64,000 nt of DNA from Luteimonas sp. 9C (GTDB lineage: Bacteria > Pseudomonadota > Gammaproteobacteria > Xanthomonadales > Xanthomonadaceae). This document shows positions 1 through 10,076 of this stretch, piece after piece (the first letter of the stretch is position 1; each line of letters opens with the position of its first letter). Made by a program: the position numbers and the translations under genes. Location: positions 277,100-341,099 of the forward strand of contig NZ_LR733313.1 of assembly GCF_902506295.1 (NCBI RefSeq), given 5' to 3'. Under the pieces are notes generated by a model that was given only the letters and a program-made list of their open reading frames with translations, had not been told where the DNA came from and searched no databases.

Positions 1-1375
1 ATCTTGAGTAAAGGAATTCTATAAGAGCGTCTACATCTAGCGTAGGCAAAACTTTGCGCAGACTATTACGCAGGTCAACGTATGAGATGTATTGCCTAAC
101 GCCTGAAAGAACATCGAATATATGATCTACCTCTAAAGAGGAGTAGGTCGCAGACATCTCATTACATACTTCCAAGTATAATGCAGCTTGATACTGCTCC
201 TTAAGCCGCCTAACGTCCTGGTAGCCGAGTGGTATTGTATATTCGAAATCGTTAAGCGGAGAAAAGAAAACAATCAAATCCCGAGGCCTGAATAGAGTAT
301 GTTCAAGGATTTCTCGGAAAGTACTTTTGGACCTATTTTCCGGAACATAGGACACCAGTGACTTCCATGGATCATCCACTTGACATGGAATCCCTGCATA
401 CTTAAACGCGAAAGATATCCTTCGATTGATCATTTGCTTCAAGAAAATTTCGCTTTCCCCGGAGTCCTTCAGCTCGCGCTCTCGAATCCAAGAAATTCGA
501 TAACTATACGTATCGATAATTTTTGCGGTATCGGCAAAATCTTTTAACTGCAGAGCAATATCATCTCGAAGCAGCATAACGGCTTTTGCGCCCGTCCCTG
601 CAAACGTATCAAGATTAAGAGATTTTAAAGTTCTAAGCAGCTCGACCACCGTTAGCTTTGATGCGTCGTCACCCACATAACCGAGATCGAGATCGTCAAA
701 AAATAGGTAGAATGAGTTTTGATTTTCGCGCACATATCTGCTATTTAGCACGTCGCGGACCACCTCCTCCAAGTGCGGAAGAAGTCGCGAATAGTGCGCG
801 CGCTCCTCTTTAATCTCTAAATTTTTCCCGTAGTGATTTTTTAGAAATCTTTTAAAAATGTCCGTCGACACTGTGAATTGGTGCTTTTTAATCTCGCTAA
901 CAACATTAGCGCGATTTATATCTATATACCCAGAATTCTTTCGGAGAAACTGCTCAAGCAAGTTAAACTTATTGCTCGATCTAGCCGCCTCATTATCCAG
1001 AAATAGTTTTATTACCTGCGTCAGTGCCAGCCATTTTACAAAGACGGAAGCATTGAATTCGACCCCAGCCTCCGCCGCGCCGCGAGTTATTAGCTCAATA
1101 TCGTAGTCATGCCGCCTTACGAACTTTGCAAAAATGGTTGGGTGACTTTTCGAATGCTCGCACACAAAAGTTCCAAACGCGCTTTTGCCGGACCCCTTCC
1201 TGCCTATAAGAATGAACTTTTCGTGATCAAGCTGTTCGGCTATTCTCTGATAATCTTCGTAGACTTCAGATATCGGCATCCGTCGATTATCGGCCTCTCC
1301 TTCTGCCTCCGCGCAGCCCAAGAAAAGCTTGGGGATTTTTGCGCCACCTTTTGTAAAAATGCTTGACAAGCTCAT
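1..1375 (-). CDS. P-loop ATPase (Sll1717-like), C-terminus beyond window
   Basis: The reading frame is open from an ATG at 1375 to the window edge, giving 458 visible codons and no stop. A purine-rich Shine-Dalgarno (AGGGGGG) lies about 4 nt upstream of the start. Walker A reads GRKGSGKS (residues 58-65) and Walker B reads FYLFFDDLD (222-230), so this is a P-loop NTPase with a long helical region between the two motifs. The N-terminus (LFLGCAEAEGE, then the P-loop) resembles what I remember of the 'P-loop ATPase, Sll1717 family', whose members often occur in variable or defence-rich regions; that assignment is from memory. No membrane segment is evident. The gene is strikingly AT-rich and uses AAA, ATT, TTA and AGA codons, unlike every other gene here, so recent transfer is likely. 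Its substrate and partners are unknown and any partner gene would lie to the left. Confidence 0.8.
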   Translation of the reverse strand, partial: MSLSSIFTKGGAKIPKLFLGCAEAEGEADNRRMPISEVYEDYQRIAEQLDHEKFILIGRKGSGKSAFGTFVCEHSKSHPTIFAKFVRRHDYDIELITRGAAEAGVEFNASVFVKWLALTQVIKLFLDNEAARSSNKFNLLEQFLRKNSGYIDINRANVVSEIKKHQFTVSTDIFKRFLKNHYGKNLEIKEERAHYSRLLPHLEEVVRDVLNSRYVRENQNSFYLFFDDLDLGYVGDDASKLTVVELLRTLKSLNLDTFAGTGAKAVMLLRDDIALQLKDFADTAKIIDTYSYRISWIRERELKDSGESEIFLKQMINRRISFAFKYAGIPCQVDDPWKSLVSYVPENRSKSTFREILEHTLFRPRDLIVFFSPLNDFEYTIPLGYQDVRRLKEQYQAALYLEVCNEMSATYSSLEVDHIFDVLSGVRQYISYVDLRNSLRKVLPTLDVDALIEFLYSR

Positions 1376-1500
1376 GAAACCCCCCTAGTTCAATTCCTTT
1401 TCGGAGCCGTCGCTCAGTAGAACTTCGCGCGCCATCTGTCCTGATCGATGCGTTTTCACGCGTAAGTAGGCACTAGGCATTACGGCGTGCCAAACATTCA
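1376..1500. other. Junction between AT-rich gene and GC-rich backbone
   Basis: This short spacer separates the ends of two leftward genes and is where base composition switches from AT-rich to the GC-rich backbone. It holds a small GCGT-TTTC-ACGC hairpin near 1452-1463 and a GGCA/TGCC pair near 1477-1492. I see no tRNA, integrase site or convincing att repeat. It presumably contains the promoter of the ATPase gene. Confidence 0.4.
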
Positions 1501-4500
1501 TCACATATTCCTTCGATATTCCCCACCCACGTCATACAACGCATGGCTGATCTGTCCCAGGCTATGCGTCTTCACCGCTTCCATCAGCGCTTCGAACACA
1601 TTGCGCCGTTCCCGCGCCGCGTTCTGAAGATACGCGAGACCATGCCCGTCGTGGACCATCGGCGCCTGCTCGTCGGCGTCGGCCTGATGGGCGTGTGAGG
1701 TCTCGCCCTTCGGCGCGAGGGCATTGCGGCCTTGCTGCCAGTTGCGGACGTTCTCGATCTGCTGGCCCTTCTCTTCTTCGGTGCTGCGAATCAGTTCGAT
1801 CTCGGTGGCGATCTCGCCGGCGTGTTCCTTGGGCAGGAACATGTTCACGCCCACCAGGGGCAACGAGCCGTCGTGCTTCTTGTGCTCGTAGTACATGGAC
1901 TCCTCCTGGATCTTGCCGCGCTGGTACATGGTGTCCATGGCGCCCAGCACGCCGCCGCGCTCGCTGATGGCTTCGAACTCCTTGTAGACGGCCTCCTCCA
2001 CGATGTCGGTGAGGTAGTCGACGGCAAAGCTGCCCTGCCAGGGATTCTCGATGAAGTTGAGCCCCATTTCCTTGTTGATGATCATCTGGATGGCGACGGC
2101 GCGGCGCACGCTTTCTTCCGTGGGCGTGGTGATGGCTTCGTCGTAGGCGTTGGTGTGCAGGCTATTGCAGTTGTCGAACAGGGCGTAGAGCGCCTGCAGC
2201 GTGGTGCGGATGTCGTTGAACTGGATCTCCTGCGCGTGCAGGGACCGGCCGCTGGTCTGGATGTGGTACTTCATCATCTGGCTGCGTTCGTTGGCGCCGT
2301 AGCGCTCACGCATCGCTCTTGCCCAGATGCGGCGGGCGACGCGGCCGATGACGGTGTACTCGGGGTCCATGCCGTTGGAGAAGAAGAACGACAGGTTGGG
2401 CGCGAAGTCGTCCACACGCATCCCGCGCGCGAGGTAGTACTCGACGATGGTGAAGCCGTTGCTCAGGGTGAAAGCGAGCTGGCTGATCGGGTTCGCGCCG
2501 GCTTCGGCGATGTGATAGCCGGAGATGCTGACCGAGTAGAAATTGCGGACCTTGCGGTCGACGAAGTACTGCTGGATGTCGCCCATCATCCGCAGCGCGA
2601 ACTCGGTGCTGAAGATGCAGGTGTTCTGGGCCTGGTCCTCTTTGAGGATGTCGGCCTGCACGGTGCCGCGCACGGTGGCGAGCGTGCGGGCCTTGATGTC
2701 GGCGTAGGTGTCGGCGTCCACCATCTGGTCGCCGGACACGCCCAGCAGGCTCAGGCCGAGGCCGTCATTGGTGGGCGGCAGTTCGCCGTGGTAACGCGGG
2801 CGCTCGCGGCCCTCGAAGAGCTTGGCGAGTTTGGCTTCGGCATCCTTCCAGCGGGCGTCGTCGGCTTTGAGGTACTTCTCGATCTGCTGGTCGATGGCGC
2901 AGTTCATGAACATCGCCAGGATCATCGGCGCGGGGCCGTTGATCGTCATCGACACCGACGTGGTGGGCGCGCACAGGTCGAAGCCGGAATAGAGCTTCTT
3001 CATGTCGTCGAGCGTGGGGATGTTGACGCCCGAGTTGCCGATCTTGCCGTAGATGTCCGGGCGCGGCGCCGGGTCTTCGCCGTACAGGGTGACGCTGTCG
3101 AAGGCGGTGGACAGGCGCGCGGCCGGCTGGCCGACGGACAGGTAATGGAAGCGGCGGTTGGTGCGCTCGGGCGTGCCCTCGCCCGCGAACATGCGGATCG
3201 GGTCTTCGCCGGTGCGGCGGTACGGGTATACGCCGCCGGTGTAGGGATAGCTGCCCGGCAGGTTTTCCTTGCCCAGGAAGGTCAGCAGCTCGCCCCAGCT
3301 CTTGTAGGTGGGCGCGGCGATCTTGGGAATCTTCTGGTGGCTCAGCGAATCGCGGTAGTTGTCGACCTTGATCGACTTGTCGCGCACCTGGTACTCGGTG
3401 AACTCGTCGGTGATCGACTTCAGGCGCTGCGGCCAGTCGCGCAGGAGTTTCAGCGATTCGCTGCTGAGGGCCTGGATGGCGTCGTTGTAGCGCTGGCGCA
3501 GGGTGAGGAGGGAGCGGTCGACCGCGCTGGACGCGACGACGCCGGCCTGCTCGGGTTCGGCGGGCACGGCCGGAGACGGGCTATCGACGACGGTGGCCAT
3601 CCCCGCCCCCTCTCCCGGCGCGCGTTGCGCGCCGACCTCTCCCGCGGGGGGAGAGGTGAGCAACGCATCGGAGTGGTACAGGTCCAACGCCTTCGGCAGC
3701 TTGTCGTCGCCCAGTTCCTGCAGCGCCTGCCACATGGCCTGGGCGCGGTCGGCGGCTTCGGCCTGGCGCTCGATGTCGCTGTTGATGCGGCGGCCGGATT
3801 CGGCGATCTCGGCCAGATAGCGCACGCGCGCGCCTGGGATCAGCACGGTGGCGCGCGGTTCCTTGAGCGAGGTGTCGAGGTGGGGGCGGAAGTCGCAGTG
3901 GGGGGAAGAGAAAGAAAGGGGGTCAGAGTCACTTTTCCCCGCTGCGCCCTCGCCCGGTGCGGACTGATCGGGGGAAAAGTGACTCTGACCCCCTTTCTTC
4001 TTCCCGGCGCCGGTCTTCTCGCGCAGCAGGCGGCACAGGTTGTCGAACATCCAGGTCACGCCGGGATCGTTGAACTGGCTGGCGATGGTGGGATACACCG
4101 GCACGTCGGCATCGGCGGTCTGGAAGGCGACGCGGTTGCGCTTCCACTGCTTGCGGATGTCGCGCAGCGCGTCCTCGGCGCCGCGCTTGTCGTACTTGTT
4201 GAGCACGATCAGCTCGGCGTAATCGATCATGTCGATCTTCTCGAGCTGGCTGGCCGCGCCGTAATCGCTGGTCATGACGTACATCGGGAAATCGACCAGA
4301 TCGACGATCTCCGAATCCGACTGGCCGATACCGGCGGTCTCCACGATGACGAGGTCGTAGGCGAGGCTCTTGAGAAAGCCGATGCAGTCCTTGAGCACCG
4401 CATTGGTGGCGACGTTCTGACGGCGTGTGGCCATCGAGCGCATGTAGACGCGGTGGCTGCGCAGCGAATTCATGCGGATGCGATCGCCGAGGAGCGCGCC

Positions 4501-5259
4501 GCCGCTGCGGCGACGCGTGGGATCGACCGAGATCACCGCGATGCGCATCTGCGGGAAGCTGGCGAGGAAGCGGTTAAGCAGTTCGTCGGTGACCGAGGAC
4601 TTGCCCGCGCCGCCGGTGCCGGTGATGCCGATGACGGGCGTCTTGCCGCCGGCCAGCTGCCAGGTCTTGCGCAGCGTGCCGAGTTCGGCCTCGCTGATGC
4701 TGCCGTCTTCGAGCGCGGACAGCACGCGGCCCAGGCCGATTTCGTCGTCGATGTCGGGCGCGTGACCGGAGTCGTCACGGACGGCGGCATCGCGCGCGGA
4801 TGCGGCGCGGTGGACGACGTCCTCGATCATTTCGACGAGGCCCATCTTCATGCCGTCGTTCGGGTGATAGATGCGCTCGACGCCGTAGCCCTGCAGCTCG
4901 CGGATCTCCTCGGGCGTGATCGTGCCGCCACCGCCGCCGAACACGCGGATATGGCCGGCGCCGCGTTCCTTGAGCATGTCGACCATGTACTTGAAGTACT
5001 CGACGTGCCCGCCCTGGTAGCTCGACAGCGCGATGCCGTCGGCGTCTTCCTGCAGCGCGGCGCGCACGACGTCCTCGACGCTGCGGTTGTGGCCGAGGTG
5101 GATGACCTCCGCGCCCTGCGACTGGATGAGCCGCCGCATGATGTTGATGGCCGCGTCGTGCCCGTCGAACAGGCTGGCGGCGGTGACGAAGCGCAGCGGC
5201 GAGGACTCTGGCTGACGGTCGGTGGCGGTGGAATCGATCTGGCTGGCCGGCGTGCTCAT
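1501..5259 (-). CDS. icmF: Fused isobutyryl-CoA mutase (IcmF)
   Basis: This adenosylcobalamin-dependent enzyme interconverts isobutyryl-CoA and n-butyryl-CoA, and related enzymes also accept isovaleryl-CoA. The order is typical of IcmF: a B12-binding domain (DGHDAAI at 32-38, His34 the expected cobalt ligand), a MeaI-type G-protein chaperone (P-loop GTGGAGKS, Lys220), then a large mutase domain with SGYHIAEAG around His916. The ATG at 5259 was chosen because it is preceded by AGGAG and begins the B12 domain. The protein is 1252 aa against roughly 1090 usual for the family. The excess is largely explained by two low-complexity inserts at residues about 419-450 and 534-555, encoded by repeat elements inside the linker between G-domain and mutase. 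The frame stays open throughout, so the enzyme could be functional. Nearby genes for branched-chain amino acid and acyl-CoA metabolism fit its role. Confidence 0.95.
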   Translation of the reverse strand: MSTPASQIDSTATDRQPESSPLRFVTAASLFDGHDAAINIMRRLIQSQGAEVIHLGHNRSVEDVVRAALQEDADGIALSSYQGGHVEYFKYMVDMLKERGAGHIRVFGGGGGTITPEEIRELQGYGVERIYHPNDGMKMGLVEMIEDVVHRAASARDAAVRDDSGHAPDIDDEIGLGRVLSALEDGSISEAELGTLRKTWQLAGGKTPVIGITGTGGAGKSSVTDELLNRFLASFPQMRIAVISVDPTRRRSGGALLGDRIRMNSLRSHRVYMRSMATRRQNVATNAVLKDCIGFLKSLAYDLVIVETAGIGQSDSEIVDLVDFPMYVMTSDYGAASQLEKIDMIDYAELIVLNKYDKRGAEDALRDIRKQWKRNRVAFQTADADVPVYPTIASQFNDPGVTWMFDNLCRLLREKTGAGKKKGGQSHFSPDQSAPGEGAAGKSDSDPLSFSSPHCDFRPHLDTSLKEPRATVLIPGARVRYLAEIAESGRRINSDIERQAEAADRAQAMWQALQELGDDKLPKALDLYHSDALLTSPPAGEVGAQRAPGEGAGMATVVDSPSPAVPAEPEQAGVVASSAVDRSLLTLRQRYNDAIQALSSESLKLLRDWPQRLKSITDEFTEYQVRDKSIKVDNYRDSLSHQKIPKIAAPTYKSWGELLTFLGKENLPGSYPYTGGVYPYRRTGEDPIRMFAGEGTPERTNRRFHYLSVGQPAARLSTAFDSVTLYGEDPAPRPDIYGKIGNSGVNIPTLDDMKKLYSGFDLCAPTTSVSMTINGPAPMILAMFMNCAIDQQIEKYLKADDARWKDAEAKLAKLFEGRERPRYHGELPPTNDGLGLSLLGVSGDQMVDADTYADIKARTLATVRGTVQADILKEDQAQNTCIFSTEFALRMMGDIQQYFVDRKVRNFYSVSISGYHIAEAGANPISQLAFTLSNGFTIVEYYLARGMRVDDFAPNLSFFFSNGMDPEYTVIGRVARRIWARAMRERYGANERSQMMKYHIQTSGRSLHAQEIQFNDIRTTLQALYALFDNCNSLHTNAYDEAITTPTEESVRRAVAIQMIINKEMGLNFIENPWQGSFAVDYLTDIVEEAVYKEFEAISERGGVLGAMDTMYQRGKIQEESMYYEHKKHDGSLPLVGVNMFLPKEHAGEIATEIELIRSTEEEKGQQIENVRNWQQGRNALAPKGETSHAHQADADEQAPMVHDGHGLAYLQNAARERRNVFEALMEAVKTHSLGQISHALYDVGGEYRRNM
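3601..3660. repeat. GC-rich hairpin repeat inside icmF
   Basis: The segment has outer arms CCCCTCTCCC and GGGGGGAGAGG around an inner perfect hairpin GGCGCGC/GCGCGCC (3617-3623 and 3627-3633). It resembles the CCCTCTCCC...GGGAGAGG interspersed repeats I recall from xanthomonad intergenic DNA. Here it is translated in frame as a Ser-Pro-Pro/Gly-Ala-rich insert at about residues 534-555 of IcmF. Confidence 0.7.
3911..4000. repeat. Inverted repeat (REP/MITE-like) inside icmF
   Basis: Two arms match perfectly over 29 bp (3912-3940 against 3971-3999) around a 30-bp centre; the core of the left arm is GTCAGAGTCACTTTTCCCC. This is far longer than chance and has the form of a small palindromic mobile repeat. 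It is read in frame through both arms as an IcmF insert rich in Ser, Gly and Lys (about residues 419-450) without introducing a stop. Confidence 0.85.
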
Positions 5260-5291
5260 GGCGCGCTCCTGCGGGGGAAAAAGATGCGTCG

Positions 5292-5297
5292 ATTGTA
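5292..5297 (-). promoter_or_regulatory. Putative -10 box of icmF
   Basis: The minus strand reads TACAAT, one mismatch from TATAAT. A start about 7 nt downstream would give a leader of roughly 26 nt that includes the AGGAG site. No good -35 hexamer is apparent. Confidence 0.4.
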
Positions 5298-5463
5298 GCG
5301 GCGAGGCGCAGAGCTGTTTCGCCTGAAAATATGCTGCGGTGCGACAAACACGGGCGGTGTCGCACCCGGTGCGCGCATCGCGGGACTGGTCGCGGCGGTG
5401 GCCCTTGCCTGGTCTCCACAACGTGTGGCGCAGCCTGCAGGCCTGCCCGCCGGACCGCCGCCC

Positions 5464-5658
5464 ATGACTCCACTCGACAAGCCGCTCAAGCGCGAAGTGC
5501 GCATCGGCGAGGACCTCTACTCGCTGACCCTCGATCCCGACGGCCTCAAGCTGGTGCCCAAGGGCAAGCGCAAGGGGCTGGCGCTGCGCTGGACCGATCT
5601 GGCCAGCGGCGATGCCGCGCTGGCGACTGCGCTGCAGGCATCGCTGGCGTCGCGCTGA
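5464..5658 (+). CDS. Small conserved hypothetical protein, 64 aa
   Basis: This is a short, charged, soluble protein with no signal peptide or membrane segment. Its central part ([20 protein letters not shown], then a basic KGKRKG patch) looks like a small beta-rich fold. The ATG at 5464 is preferred over an upstream GTG because the extra upstream residues look like untranslated leader. I recall similar short proteins from xanthomonads without a known function. It is convergent with the protease gene ending at 5771, and a possible -10 (TATGCT, 5330-5335) lies upstream. Confidence 0.6.
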   Translation: MTPLDKPLKREVRIGEDLYSLTLDPDGLKLVPKGKRKGLALRWTDLASGDAALATALQASLASR

Positions 5659-5770
5659 TCGCAGCGTCCGGCGCGGCACCGCTGGCCCGCATGGGCGGAC
5701 AGCGCGCGGTTGCCCCGTCTCGGGCTCGGACCCGGCGAGGTCGCGCGCAAGGCGACCCCGCCAGGCGTGC

Positions 5771-7840
5771 TCAACGCTGCCCGGACGGGTCCAGCGCCTC
5801 GTGCAGGCGGGCGCGGCAATCGGCCAGTCCGGATTCCGAGCGGTGGATGCGCACCGGCGCCTGGGTGCTGCGCTGGCCGAGGATGCGGCACAGCGTGGCC
5901 TGCAGGGTGGCGGCGTCATCGTCGAACCCGCCGTGGCTCGTCGCCGCGCTGCCATCGGTGTCGCGGGCGGGGTCGCCCTGTACCGGCGCCTGGATCCAGT
6001 CGAGCGTGCCGGCCGCCAGCAGATCGCGGAGGGCGCCGTTGGATTCGATGAAACGCGCCATGCCCAACAGCGGCGTGCCGTGGCGGTCTTCGGGGCGCAC
6101 CCAGCTGCGGGCGCGTGCCTCGAATGCGTGGGCAACGAGGTAGAGCAGCGACTTGTTGTAGACGCGGGCGACGTGGTCATCCTGCTCGGCGCGATCGCTC
6201 AGCGTGAACAGCCCGGCGCGGGCGATGGCACCACTGGCCAGCGCGGGCGCGAAGCTCTGCTCGAACAGCGCCAGGGTCATCGCCGGCGCCCACAGGTTGA
6301 GGCTGGCGATGCGCTGGCCGATGCCCTGCATGCCGGCAGCCGGGCCCGCGGTGACGGGGCCGTCGGTGGTCAGCAGTTGCGCCAGCGGCGCGAGCAGGAT
6401 CGAACCGGCGCTGTGGCCGACGAGATGCAGTTCGACGGTGGGATCGGCCTGCCTCCATTCGCCGAGCAGGCGTGCGACCTGCGCGGCGCCGCCGGCTTCG
6501 GTGAGCCGGTCGCCGTTGCGGATGACGGCGGTCGTCGCGAGCAACGCGTTCTCCTTCATCTCGCTCCACATCGCCTTGCCGCCGAGCGCGCGTGCCAGCG
6601 GCTCGATGGTGTCGTCGATGCGGTCGAGCAGCACGCTCTTGGCCTTGTCCATCAGGCCCTCGCTGCGCGGGCGCACGGCGTCGCGCAGGATGTTGCCGAG
6701 CGTGCTCCAGAAGTCGGTCTTCCAGATGAAGCACAGCGGATAGATCTGCTGCGGCAGCATCAGTTCGCGCAGATCGGCGACGCGCTGGATCGCGGCCTGT
6801 TCCGGCACGAGGCCGCCATGGGCATAGAGCATCACGCGCTTCGTCGGCCAGTCCTGCGTGATGCGCGGCAGGTCCTGGCGCACGAGGTTGCGCACCGCCT
6901 CCTGGCTGGTGCCGAAGCGGCCGCCGGTGCGCAGGCGCCCGTCGTTGCCGAGACTGACGATATGCGGGCGCAGGTCGGCCTGCGAGTAGCCGTTCGACTG
7001 CCGCGCCAGTGCCGAGTTGCTGGCGGCCACGGCCTGCACGCGCTGCAGGTGCACCGGCACGGCGAGCCGCGCCACCCAGACGTCGGTGCCGCGCTGCAGC
7101 CACTCGTCGTAACTGATCCAGCCGAAGCCGCGCTTGCCCCAGCGCGTGCCCCAGGAATTCTGGATCCAGAACCCGCCCTGGTCGTAGCCGACGATGGCGA
7201 AGGCGTGATAGCCGGCGACCGGCTGTTCGCGCCAATCGATGACGCCCGACTTCGGCGGCGCCATCCAGCCGGCATGGACGGCGGCGGATGCATAGAGCAC
7301 GCCGACTTCCGCGAACGCGGCGTGCATCGCCACCAGATCCTTGTGGTTGACGCGGTAATAGGCGCCGAGCGGATGTGCCTGCGCGGCGCGGGCGCGTTCC
7401 TCGGTATAGACCTCGTCCAGCGGACCTGTGGTGTCGGGCCAGCAGTCCTCGGCGCACACGCCGTGGCGGTGCCAGCCCTTCATCGCGCCGCGGCAGCTGG
7501 ACCCGTCGTAGTCCTCGCCTTCCCACTCGTCGTAGCGGCGGGCCATGTCGTAGAACATGCGGGTGCTGATGCGCTGCGTGACTGGGTCGGGTCGCCGTCG
7601 GCGCAGCAGCGTGTGCGCCACCGTCGCCAGGCCGTAGGCGGTGCACGCCCCCTCCTCGCCCTGGTCGAGCACCGGCACGCGCAGCGCGACGAAGTGCGCC
7701 AGCGGCATCTCGCTGGGCACGTCGACCAGCGTGGGTTCGAACATGCGGTCGCGGAAATCCGCGGTGTCGGGGCGCGCGTCCAGCAGTCGCCGGTCCGCTG
7801 CCGTGCGCGCGGTGCTGCGCGTGGTCTTCCTGGTCGCCAT
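5771..7840 (-). CDS. Papain-like (C1) peptidase fused to alpha/beta-hydrolase
   Basis: The N-terminal half is a papain-fold cysteine peptidase: oxyanion Gln60 and nucleophile Cys66 sit in [12 protein letters not shown], the catalytic His is His212 ([11 protein letters not shown]), and Asn228 lies in [10 protein letters not shown]. There is no long propeptide and no obvious signal peptide, so the protein is probably cytoplasmic or exported by another route. From about residue 310 a second module carries a His-Gly-Gly strand (VMLYAHGGL) and the nucleophile elbow GHSAGS (Ser477), typical of alpha/beta-hydrolases. The protein is 689 aa. Its substrate is unknown. It is transcribed divergently from the phospholipase D gene at 8049, with a 208-bp spacer. 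The C1 domain assignment is secure; the hydrolase assignment rests on two motifs. Confidence 0.85.
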   Translation of the reverse strand: MATRKTTRSTARTAADRRLLDARPDTADFRDRMFEPTLVDVPSEMPLAHFVALRVPVLDQGEEGACTAYGLATVAHTLLRRRRPDPVTQRISTRMFYDMARRYDEWEGEDYDGSSCRGAMKGWHRHGVCAEDCWPDTTGPLDEVYTEERARAAQAHPLGAYYRVNHKDLVAMHAAFAEVGVLYASAAVHAGWMAPPKSGVIDWREQPVAGYHAFAIVGYDQGGFWIQNSWGTRWGKRGFGWISYDEWLQRGTDVWVARLAVPVHLQRVQAVAASNSALARQSNGYSQADLRPHIVSLGNDGRLRTGGRFGTSQEAVRNLVRQDLPRITQDWPTKRVMLYAHGGLVPEQAAIQRVADLRELMLPQQIYPLCFIWKTDFWSTLGNILRDAVRPRSEGLMDKAKSVLLDRIDDTIEPLARALGGKAMWSEMKENALLATTAVIRNGDRLTEAGGAAQVARLLGEWRQADPTVELHLVGHSAGSILLAPLAQLLTTDGPVTAGPAAGMQGIGQRIASLNLWAPAMTLALFEQSFAPALASGAIARAGLFTLSDRAEQDDHVARVYNKSLLYLVAHAFEARARSWVRPEDRHGTPLLGMARFIESNGALRDLLAAGTLDWIQAPVQGDPARDTDGSAATSHGGFDDDAATLQATLCRILGQRSTQAPVRIHRSESGLADCRARLHEALDPSGQR

Positions 7841-8048
7841 GAAGCCTCCGTGGTCCGCCTATCGAACGCGCCCGGGCCTGCCGGACGGACAGCGACGGAT
7901 CCCCCCGCCGCAGTGTGCAACGGATCCATGACCGTCGCGCTGGCGGCGAGCCTGCGCGCCGGCGGTCGCAGGCGCCGCGACCCTAAGTGCGAAGGCGCGC
8001 GCGCCGCGCATCTGCGATGCTTGTGCGGATGACCACCGGCCTGCGCCC

Positions 8049-9611
8049 ATGAAGACACGCGTCAAGAGACTGATCGGCTGGGGCCTGTTCACGCTGCTGG
8101 TGATGGCGGTGAGCAGCATCTTCGTGGCCGACCACCTGCTGCCGCCGGCCAGCGGCCGGCCCAGCCAGACGCTGCCGCTGTCCGATACCGCCACGTCGCT
8201 GGACCGCGAACTGGTGCCGCTGCTGGCGCGCCACCCGGGCAAGACCGGCGCGATCATGCTGCCCGATGGCGTGGACGCCTACGCCGCGCGTGCGATCTCC
8301 GCGCGCCAGGCCGGGCGCAGCCTCGATCTTCAGTACTACATCTGGCACGACGACCTGACCGGCCGGATGCTCGCCAACGAAGCCTGGAAGGCCGCCGAGC
8401 GCGGCGTGCGCGTGCGCATCCTGCTCGACGACATGGGCATCGGGAAGATGGACGCCACGCTGCTGGCGATGGACTCGCACGAGAACATCGAGCTGCGCGT
8501 CTACAACCCGTTCCGCAACCGCACCGGCGTGATGCGTGTGCTGGAAATGGTGCAGCGCGCGTGGGGCGTGAACCACCGCATGCACAACAAGGCGTGGATC
8601 GCCGATGGCCGCGTGGCGGTGGTCGGCGGGCGCAACGTGGGCGTGGAGTACTTCAGCGCGGCCGAGGAGTTCAACTTCCACGATCTGGACATGGTGCTGT
8701 TCGGACCGGCGGTGGCCGATGCCAGCGCAATCTTCGACGACTTCTGGAACAGCGAGGCGGCGATTCCGATCGAGGCGCTGAACCGCAAGCCCCGGTCCAC
8801 GATCCGCGCGGTGCTGGCGCAGATCCAGGAGGAAGCGGGCAGCGAGGAAGCGGGCCGGTATCTGGATGCGATGGAGCTGTCGCCCAGCGTACGCGGCTAC
8901 TTCTCGCAGGCGCTGACGCCGATCTGGAGCGAGCACATCCAGATCCTCTCCGACCCGCCGATCAAGTGGCGCGGCGACAATCGCGAGGACTGGCTGGTGG
9001 AACGTCTGGTCGGCGACATCGTGGCGGCCGACCGCTCCGCGCTGCTGATCTCGCCCTACTTCGTCCCCGGCGAGCAGGGCACCAGCGGGCTGGTCCATCT
9101 GGCGGGCCGCGGCGTGCACGTGGCGGTGGTGACGAATTCGCTGGCGGCCAACGACGTGGTCGCGGTACACGGCGGCTACGTGCGGTATCGCACGACGCTC
9201 CTCGAAGGCGGCGTCCACCTGTTCGAAGCCCGCAGCCGCGCGGAGACCAAGGCGGCCAGCAGCCTGTTCGGCAGCAGCGGCGCCAGCCTGCACACCAAGG
9301 CGATCCTGGTCGACGGCCAGCGCGGGTTCGTGGGCTCGTTCAACCTCGATCCGCGCTCGGCCAACCTCAACACCGAAATGGGCGTGCTGTTCAACGACCC
9401 CGCGCTGGGCGCGGCGCTGTTCGAGGAGTACCGGCACCTGACCGGCCCGGGCATGAGCTACTGGGTCTATCTCAATGGCGAAGGCGACACCCGCTGGCTC
9501 GACCGCGCCCGGGATCCGCCGGCGCCGCTGAAGGTGGAACCCGACAGCACGCGCCTGCAGCGCGTGGGCGCGAACGTGGTGCGCTGGCTGCCGGTGGAAT
9601 CGCAGCTTTGA
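8049..9611 (+). CDS. Phospholipase D family / cardiolipin synthase C-like
   Basis: Two HKD motifs are present: HNKAWIADGRVAVVGGRN (His179, Lys181, Asp186) and HTKAILVDGQRGFVGSFN (His415, Lys417, Asp422). The protein has 520 aa and one N-terminal hydrophobic segment (residues about 10-28) that would anchor it in the inner membrane with the catalytic part outside. Length, the LQYYIWHDDLTG segment and the LDPRSANLNTE stretch match the ClsC (YmdC) branch, which makes cardiolipin from phosphatidylglycerol and, in E. coli, phosphatidylethanolamine. E. coli ClsC works with YmdB, and no ymdB-like gene is adjacent here. Confidence 0.85.
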   Translation: MKTRVKRLIGWGLFTLLVMAVSSIFVADHLLPPASGRPSQTLPLSDTATSLDRELVPLLARHPGKTGAIMLPDGVDAYAARAISARQAGRSLDLQYYIWHDDLTGRMLANEAWKAAERGVRVRILLDDMGIGKMDATLLAMDSHENIELRVYNPFRNRTGVMRVLEMVQRAWGVNHRMHNKAWIADGRVAVVGGRNVGVEYFSAAEEFNFHDLDMVLFGPAVADASAIFDDFWNSEAAIPIEALNRKPRSTIRAVLAQIQEEAGSEEAGRYLDAMELSPSVRGYFSQALTPIWSEHIQILSDPPIKWRGDNREDWLVERLVGDIVAADRSALLISPYFVPGEQGTSGLVHLAGRGVHVAVVTNSLAANDVVAVHGGYVRYRTTLLEGGVHLFEARSRAETKAASSLFGSSGASLHTKAILVDGQRGFVGSFNLDPRSANLNTEMGVLFNDPALGAALFEEYRHLTGPGMSYWVYLNGEGDTRWLDRARDPPAPLKVEPDSTRLQRVGANVVRWLPVESQL

Positions 9612-10076
9612 GCTGAGGCGTTCCTGCTCTCGAGGGTTGAAGCGGCCTGCTTGCACTGCCGCCGTGCGCATCGATCGAACAACCGGCGCGGCACCGGGCC
9701 GACGCATTGGGTGGAAGCGCACGGTGCGACGGTGCAGCGCTCGAACCAGACGACCGCAATGGGCCGTGTCGCTCGGGGGCGCCCGGCATCGCCGGGAGGC
9801 CGTTCCCGGGCGAACCGCGGAGCGGCTGAAGTGGGCCAGCGCCCGGATACCTGGCAGGCCGCGCAGTTCCGAAATCCCCCAACCACCTGATCCTGAAGCC
9901 CTTTCGACCCGGCAGTTGCATCTTCAACCAATTCCCCGGACAGGGGCGTAAAATGCCGCGGTCACCCTACCCAGCGGCCCTGCCGGACCCCTCCGGTCGC
10001 CTCGACCGACCCGCACAGCCCCCACGCCGCCTTCTGCCACCAGACGTCGGGCTTATCGCCCGTGACGGAGTTTTGA
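9612..10076. other. Intergenic region with -10 box for leucine dehydrogenase
   Basis: These 465 bases hold no convincing gene: frames on both strands are high-GC shadows without ribosome sites. The only clear signal is TAAAAT at 9949-9954, a likely -10 box that would start a leader of about 120 nt before the dehydrogenase. I see no riboswitch-like fold by eye. Confidence 0.4.

Noticed and set aside
858..1366. Two small plus-strand frames within the AT-rich segment
   Set aside because: They lie opposite the continuous ATPase frame with Walker motifs and have no independent ribosome sites.
1732..5298. A 1188-codon open frame on the plus strand opposite icmF
   Set aside because: It is the antisense shadow of a well-supported IcmF gene in high-GC DNA. 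The translation is low in recognisable motifs and has no ribosome site.
5260..6180. An upstream extension of icmF adding about 307 residues
   Set aside because: The extra stretch is Arg/Ala/Pro-rich, overlaps the protease and the small gene on the other strand, and matches no IcmF N-terminus. The ATG at 5259 has a proper AGGAG.
5612..8032. An 806-codon plus-strand frame opposite the protease-hydrolase gene
   Set aside because: It is a shadow; the minus strand carries intact catalytic motifs of two enzyme families.
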